From NCBI GenBank assembly GCA_045540695.1, contig JAZQHR010000136.1, forward strand, positions 1-15,653: DNA of 15,653 nucleotides, written 5' to 3'. The notes under the pieces were generated by a model. That model made no database searches, was not told where the DNA came from, and worked only from the letters and a program-made list of their open reading frames with translations. Below, one piece after another: positions 14,401 through 15,653 of this stretch. Origin of the DNA: JAZQHR01 sp045540695. Lineage in GTDB: Bacteria > Bacillota > Clostridia > UMGS1810. The position numbers and the translations under genes were made by a program. Positions within the stretch are counted from its first letter, which is position 1. Each line of letters begins with the position of its first letter.

Positions 14401-15653
14401 TTGAATAAAAAAATTCGTGTTTTAGTTGCTCTTATGGGACTCGATATAGGTGGTGCAGAAACGCATGCTGTTGAGCTTATAAGAGGATTAGTAAAAAATA
14501 ATTATATAGTTTATGTTGTATCAAGTGGAGGAGTATACGAAAATGAACTAATTGATGAAAATATTAAGCTTATTTATGCACCACTCACTAGTAAAAACCC
14601 AATAAGTATGATTAAATCATACTTTAAAATCAAATCAATTGTCGAAACTGAAAAAATAGATTTAATTCACGCTCATGCAAGAATACCTGGTTTTATATGT
14701 GGGTTTGTGCATAAATTTACAAAGGTTCCTTTTTTAACTACGGTACATGGTACTTTTTCAACACTTTTCCCATTTAAGATTCTAACCAACTGGGGGCAAA
14801 AATCAATTTGTGTAAGTGATGATATTCAAAAGTATCTTATAGAGAATTATAAAATAAAAAAAGAAAATACCATCGTTTCAATCAATGGTATAGACCCTGA
14901 TAAGTTTTCAAAAAAAGTAGACTACAGTGATCTATTAAGTGAATTTAACATTAACGATAGTGATTTTAAGATTGTTTATGTCAGCAGGCTGGATGACGGT
15001 AACTGTGATGCCGGCTATATGCTTGTTGATATTGCTGATAAGCTTAAGAAAAAAATTGATAATTTAAAAATTATCATTGTTGGTGGAGGTTCTGAATATA
15101 ACAATATTCGTGCTCTTGCTGAAGAAAAAAATAGAATTTTAAAAGATAATACAATTATCCTTACAAATACAAGAACTGATATTAACAAATTTACAGCAAT
15201 GTCAGATTGTTTCATTGGAATTAGTCGTGCGGCTCTCGAGGCAATGTCAGCTGAAAATTGCGTTATTTTAGGCGGTAATTATGGTTATATAGGTGTATTT
15301 AACGAAGACAATCTTGATGCTTGTATAAGCACAAATTTTACTTGCAGAGGTTATGGCGAGATTACAATTGATAAGTTATACAGTGATATTATAAATGTTT
15401 ATAATTTTACAGATGAAAGAAAAAGCGAGTTATCTTTATTTGGAAAGAAAATTGTCGATGAGCATTATTCGCTAAACAAAATGGTTTCGGACAATTTGAT
15501 TATGTATGATAAAATGCTTAGTGAATTTCAAAATGGTTATGATTTTATGATATCCGGATACTATGGATTTAAAAACAGCGGTGATGATTCGCTACTTATG
15601 GCTATGATATCAAATTTAAAATCAATTGACGATAAAATAAGAATTGTAGTTCT
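14401..15653 (+). CDS. csaB: Glycosyltransferase (GT4-like) fused to a CsaB-type polysaccharide pyruvyltransferase, 3' truncated by window
   Basis: The frame is open for 417 codons to the window end. It starts at TTG 14401, six bases after AGGAGAG. Residues 1-375 look like a GT-B fold glycosyltransferase: the N-terminal MGLDIGGAETHAVEL (12-26), IHAHARIP (89-96), TVHGTFS (114-120), INGIDPDKF (161-169), YVSRLD (193-198), IIVGGGSE (225-232), and AALEAMSAE (277-285). The usual first Glu of the EX7E motif is Ile272. From about 379 the sequence restarts as YDFMISGYYGFKNSGDDSLL, the N-terminal signature of CsaB-type pyruvyltransferases, which ketal-pyruvylate secondary wall polymers that anchor S-layer proteins. 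One polypeptide thus probably adds a sugar and pyruvylates. The CsaB domain is incomplete here, so activity of that half is not shown. The gene symbol reflects that half only. Confidence 0.82.
   Translation, partial: MNKKIRVLVALMGLDIGGAETHAVELIRGLVKNNYIVYVVSSGGVYENELIDENIKLIYAPLTSKNPISMIKSYFKIKSIVETEKIDLIHAHARIPGFICGFVHKFTKVPFLTTVHGTFSTLFPFKILTNWGQKSICVSDDIQKYLIENYKIKKENTIVSINGIDPDKFSKKVDYSDLLSEFNINDSDFKIVYVSRLDDGNCDAGYMLVDIADKLKKKIDNLKIIIVGGGSEYNNIRALAEEKNRILKDNTIILTNTRTDINKFTAMSDCFIGISRAALEAMSAENCVILGGNYGYIGVFNEDNLDACISTNFTCRGYGEITIDKLYSDIINVYNFTDERKSELSLFGKKIVDEHYSLNKMVSDNLIMYDKMLSEFQNGYDFMISGYYGFKNSGDDSLLMAMISNLKSIDDKIRIVV

Noticed and set aside
15015..15215. Minus-strand open frame of 66 codons inside the glycosyltransferase gene
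   Set aside because: It is antisense to a continuous frame with clear glycosyltransferase motifs.
1..15653. CRISPR array, tRNA, rRNA, transposase or phage genes
   Set aside because: No regularly spaced repeats, cloverleaf-type tRNA gene, ribosomal RNA segment or recombinase motif was found on either strand.

Overview
The window reads as low-GC Firmicutes DNA, most likely from an anaerobic, endospore-forming Clostridia-type bacterium. The evidence is AT-rich codon use, strong AGGAGG-type ribosome binding sites, a T-box leader, the tig-clpP-clpX cluster, comEC-holA linkage, and a SpoVM-like micro-gene convergent with rpmB. Genus cannot be settled from the sequence alone.

Layout. Positions 1-4039 (minus strand) hold tig, clpP, clpX and then the first 41 codons of ileS behind its own promoter and an isoleucine T-box leader. 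Two long imperfect palindromes fill the tig-clpP and clpP-clpX gaps. Positions 4188-4898 (minus) encode a calcineurin-like phosphoesterase that is divergent from comEC (DNA uptake channel), which overlaps holA (DNA polymerase III delta subunit). Positions 8397-8837 hold two small genes missed by ordinary ORF calling: a 51-residue membrane protein and a 22-residue SpoVM-like peptide. Convergent to them are rpmB and tyrS. Positions 10453-11856 hold a VanZ-family gene and a convergent AraC-type regulator. Positions 11942-15653 hold a divergent cell-envelope pair: a secreted phosphodiester glycosidase with a decayed phosphoesterase-like tail (minus), and a TTG-started glycosyltransferase fused to the start of a CsaB-type pyruvyltransferase (plus), which runs off the window.

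Working relationships. Trigger factor, ClpP and ClpX form a folding and proteolysis set. The NAGPA-like protein and the GT-CsaB fusion may act on the same wall or exopolysaccharide, which is an inference from adjacency.

The most striking signal is a sharp change of codon usage inside tig at about position 3296. C-terminal tig, clpP and clpX use CAA for all 27 glutamines I read, while N-terminal tig and genes to the right (tyrS in particular) prefer CAG. The switch lies in the conserved ELPELNDDFAKD motif. Either intragenic recombination with a distant relative or a chimeric assembly join would explain it, and the second must be excluded before the two halves are interpreted as one genome. No CRISPR array, tRNA, rRNA or transposase gene was seen.
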